A program made the translations under genes and the position numbers. Below the pieces are notes generated by a model, which was given only the letters and a program-made list of their open reading frames with translations, had not been told where the DNA came from and ran no database searches. DNA of 39,752 bases from Gammaproteobacteria bacterium (GTDB lineage: Bacteria; Pseudomonadota; Gammaproteobacteria; SZUA-152): positions 1 to 39,752 of the forward strand of contig DRKN01000014.1 in the NCBI GenBank assembly GCA_011051755.1, given 5' to 3'. The first letter of the stretch is position 1. Every line of letters starts with the position of its first letter. Below, one piece after another: positions 38,940-39,752 of this stretch.

Positions 38940-39752
38940 TTAACCCGCTGCCTGCCGCTCTTTCCACTTTTCGGCTTCTTCGTTCCAGGTATCCATGCGC
39001 ACGTAGCTGCTCTGGCGTGTTTCGCTGATCATGTGCGGGTCGACATCGCGTTCGATGCCCTCGAGGAAATTGGTCAGGCCGATGCGGTCGATGGTCTCGC
39101 CGACGCGTTCGTGCTCCAGGGCGTTCTCGGCCCAGAAATCGATGATTTCTTCGGCCAGCTCGACGATGCGTTCGTAGTCCTCTTCGGTCTCCAGCTTCAT
39201 GAAGGGCACCAGGACAGTGCCCATCAGATCGCCAATCTTCAGCGTGCGTTTACCGCCGAGGAGGATGGTGACGCCCTTGTCATTGCCGGGAGAGAGGGCC
39301 TTGGTCATCACGTTGATGCAGTGCATGCAGCGCACGCAGTTGCGGTTATCGACCTTGAGGGTGTCGTCGTTGTTGAGACCCAGGGCATTGGTGGGGCAGA
39401 GGTTGACGACATTCTCGACCACGTAGTCACGGCCCTTGTCGGCGACGAATCTCTTTACTTCTTCCTGATCGACCTGCATGTCGTCACGCCAGGTGCCGAT
39501 GACGGCGAAGTCGGAGCGCTGAATGGAGTTCATGCAGTCGTTGGGACAACCGGAGACCTTGAATTTGAATTTGTAGGGCAGGGCCGGGCGGTGCATGTCG
39601 TCGAGGAAATTGTTCACCAGCAGACGGTGAATCTTCTGCTCGTTGGCGCAGGACTGCTCACAACGGGCGGCGCCGACGCAGGACATGCCGGTACGCACGC
39701 AGGGGCCGGCGCCACCGAGATCCCAGCCGTAGCTGTTGATTTCGTCGAAGAA
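38940..39752 (-). CDS. dsrA: Reverse-type dissimilatory sulfite reductase alpha subunit (5' end outside the window)
   Basis: Frame stays open to the window edge (FFDEINSYGWDLGGAGPCVRTGMSCVGAARCEQSCANEQ...); siroheme-binding Cys motifs; ferredoxin insert. Confidence 0.96.
   Translation of the reverse strand, partial: FFDEINSYGWDLGGAGPCVRTGMSCVGAARCEQSCANEQKIHRLLVNNFLDDMHRPALPYKFKFKVSGCPNDCMNSIQRSDFAVIGTWRDDMQVDQEEVKRFVADKGRDYVVENVVNLCPTNALGLNNDDTLKVDNRNCVRCMHCINVMTKALSPGNDKGVTILLGGKRTLKIGDLMGTVLVPFMKLETEEDYERIVELAEEIIDFWAENALEHERVGETIDRIGLTNFLEGIERDVDPHMISETRQSSYVRMDTWNEEAEKWKERQAAG

Overview
This ~39.75 kb window comes from a gammaproteobacterium-like, probably sulfur-oxidising genome. The left part (about 0.8-11 kb) is the conserved + strand housekeeping run rimP-nusA-infB-rbfA-truB-rpsO-pnp, followed by galU. 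A minus-strand three-gene set (TonB-dependent receptor, orphan ABC_sub_bind-type periplasmic protein, BarA/GacS-like hybrid kinase) lies at 11-16.7 kb. Then come cysM, rlmD, a DUF6763-like gene, a mogA/moaB-type gene and ettA. The right part (23-39.75 kb, all minus strand) is an almost complete reverse dissimilatory sulfite reductase cluster. It reads dsrA(partial)-B-E-F-H-C-M-K-L-J-O-P, a TrpD2/YbiB-like gene, dsrN and dsrR. Directly behind dsrR are a NarX-like cysteine-cluster histidine kinase, a NarL-type regulator and a rhodanese. The main unexplained material is intergenic: at least seven families of short inverted-repeat elements, some nested inside each other. Several sit at dsr gene junctions, and one supplies the C-terminal tail of DsrN. 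A decayed copy of the ettA 3' end and a full-length hairpin element starting inside the rpsO stop codon are also visible. All calls come from reading the sequence and supplied translations; no database search was run.
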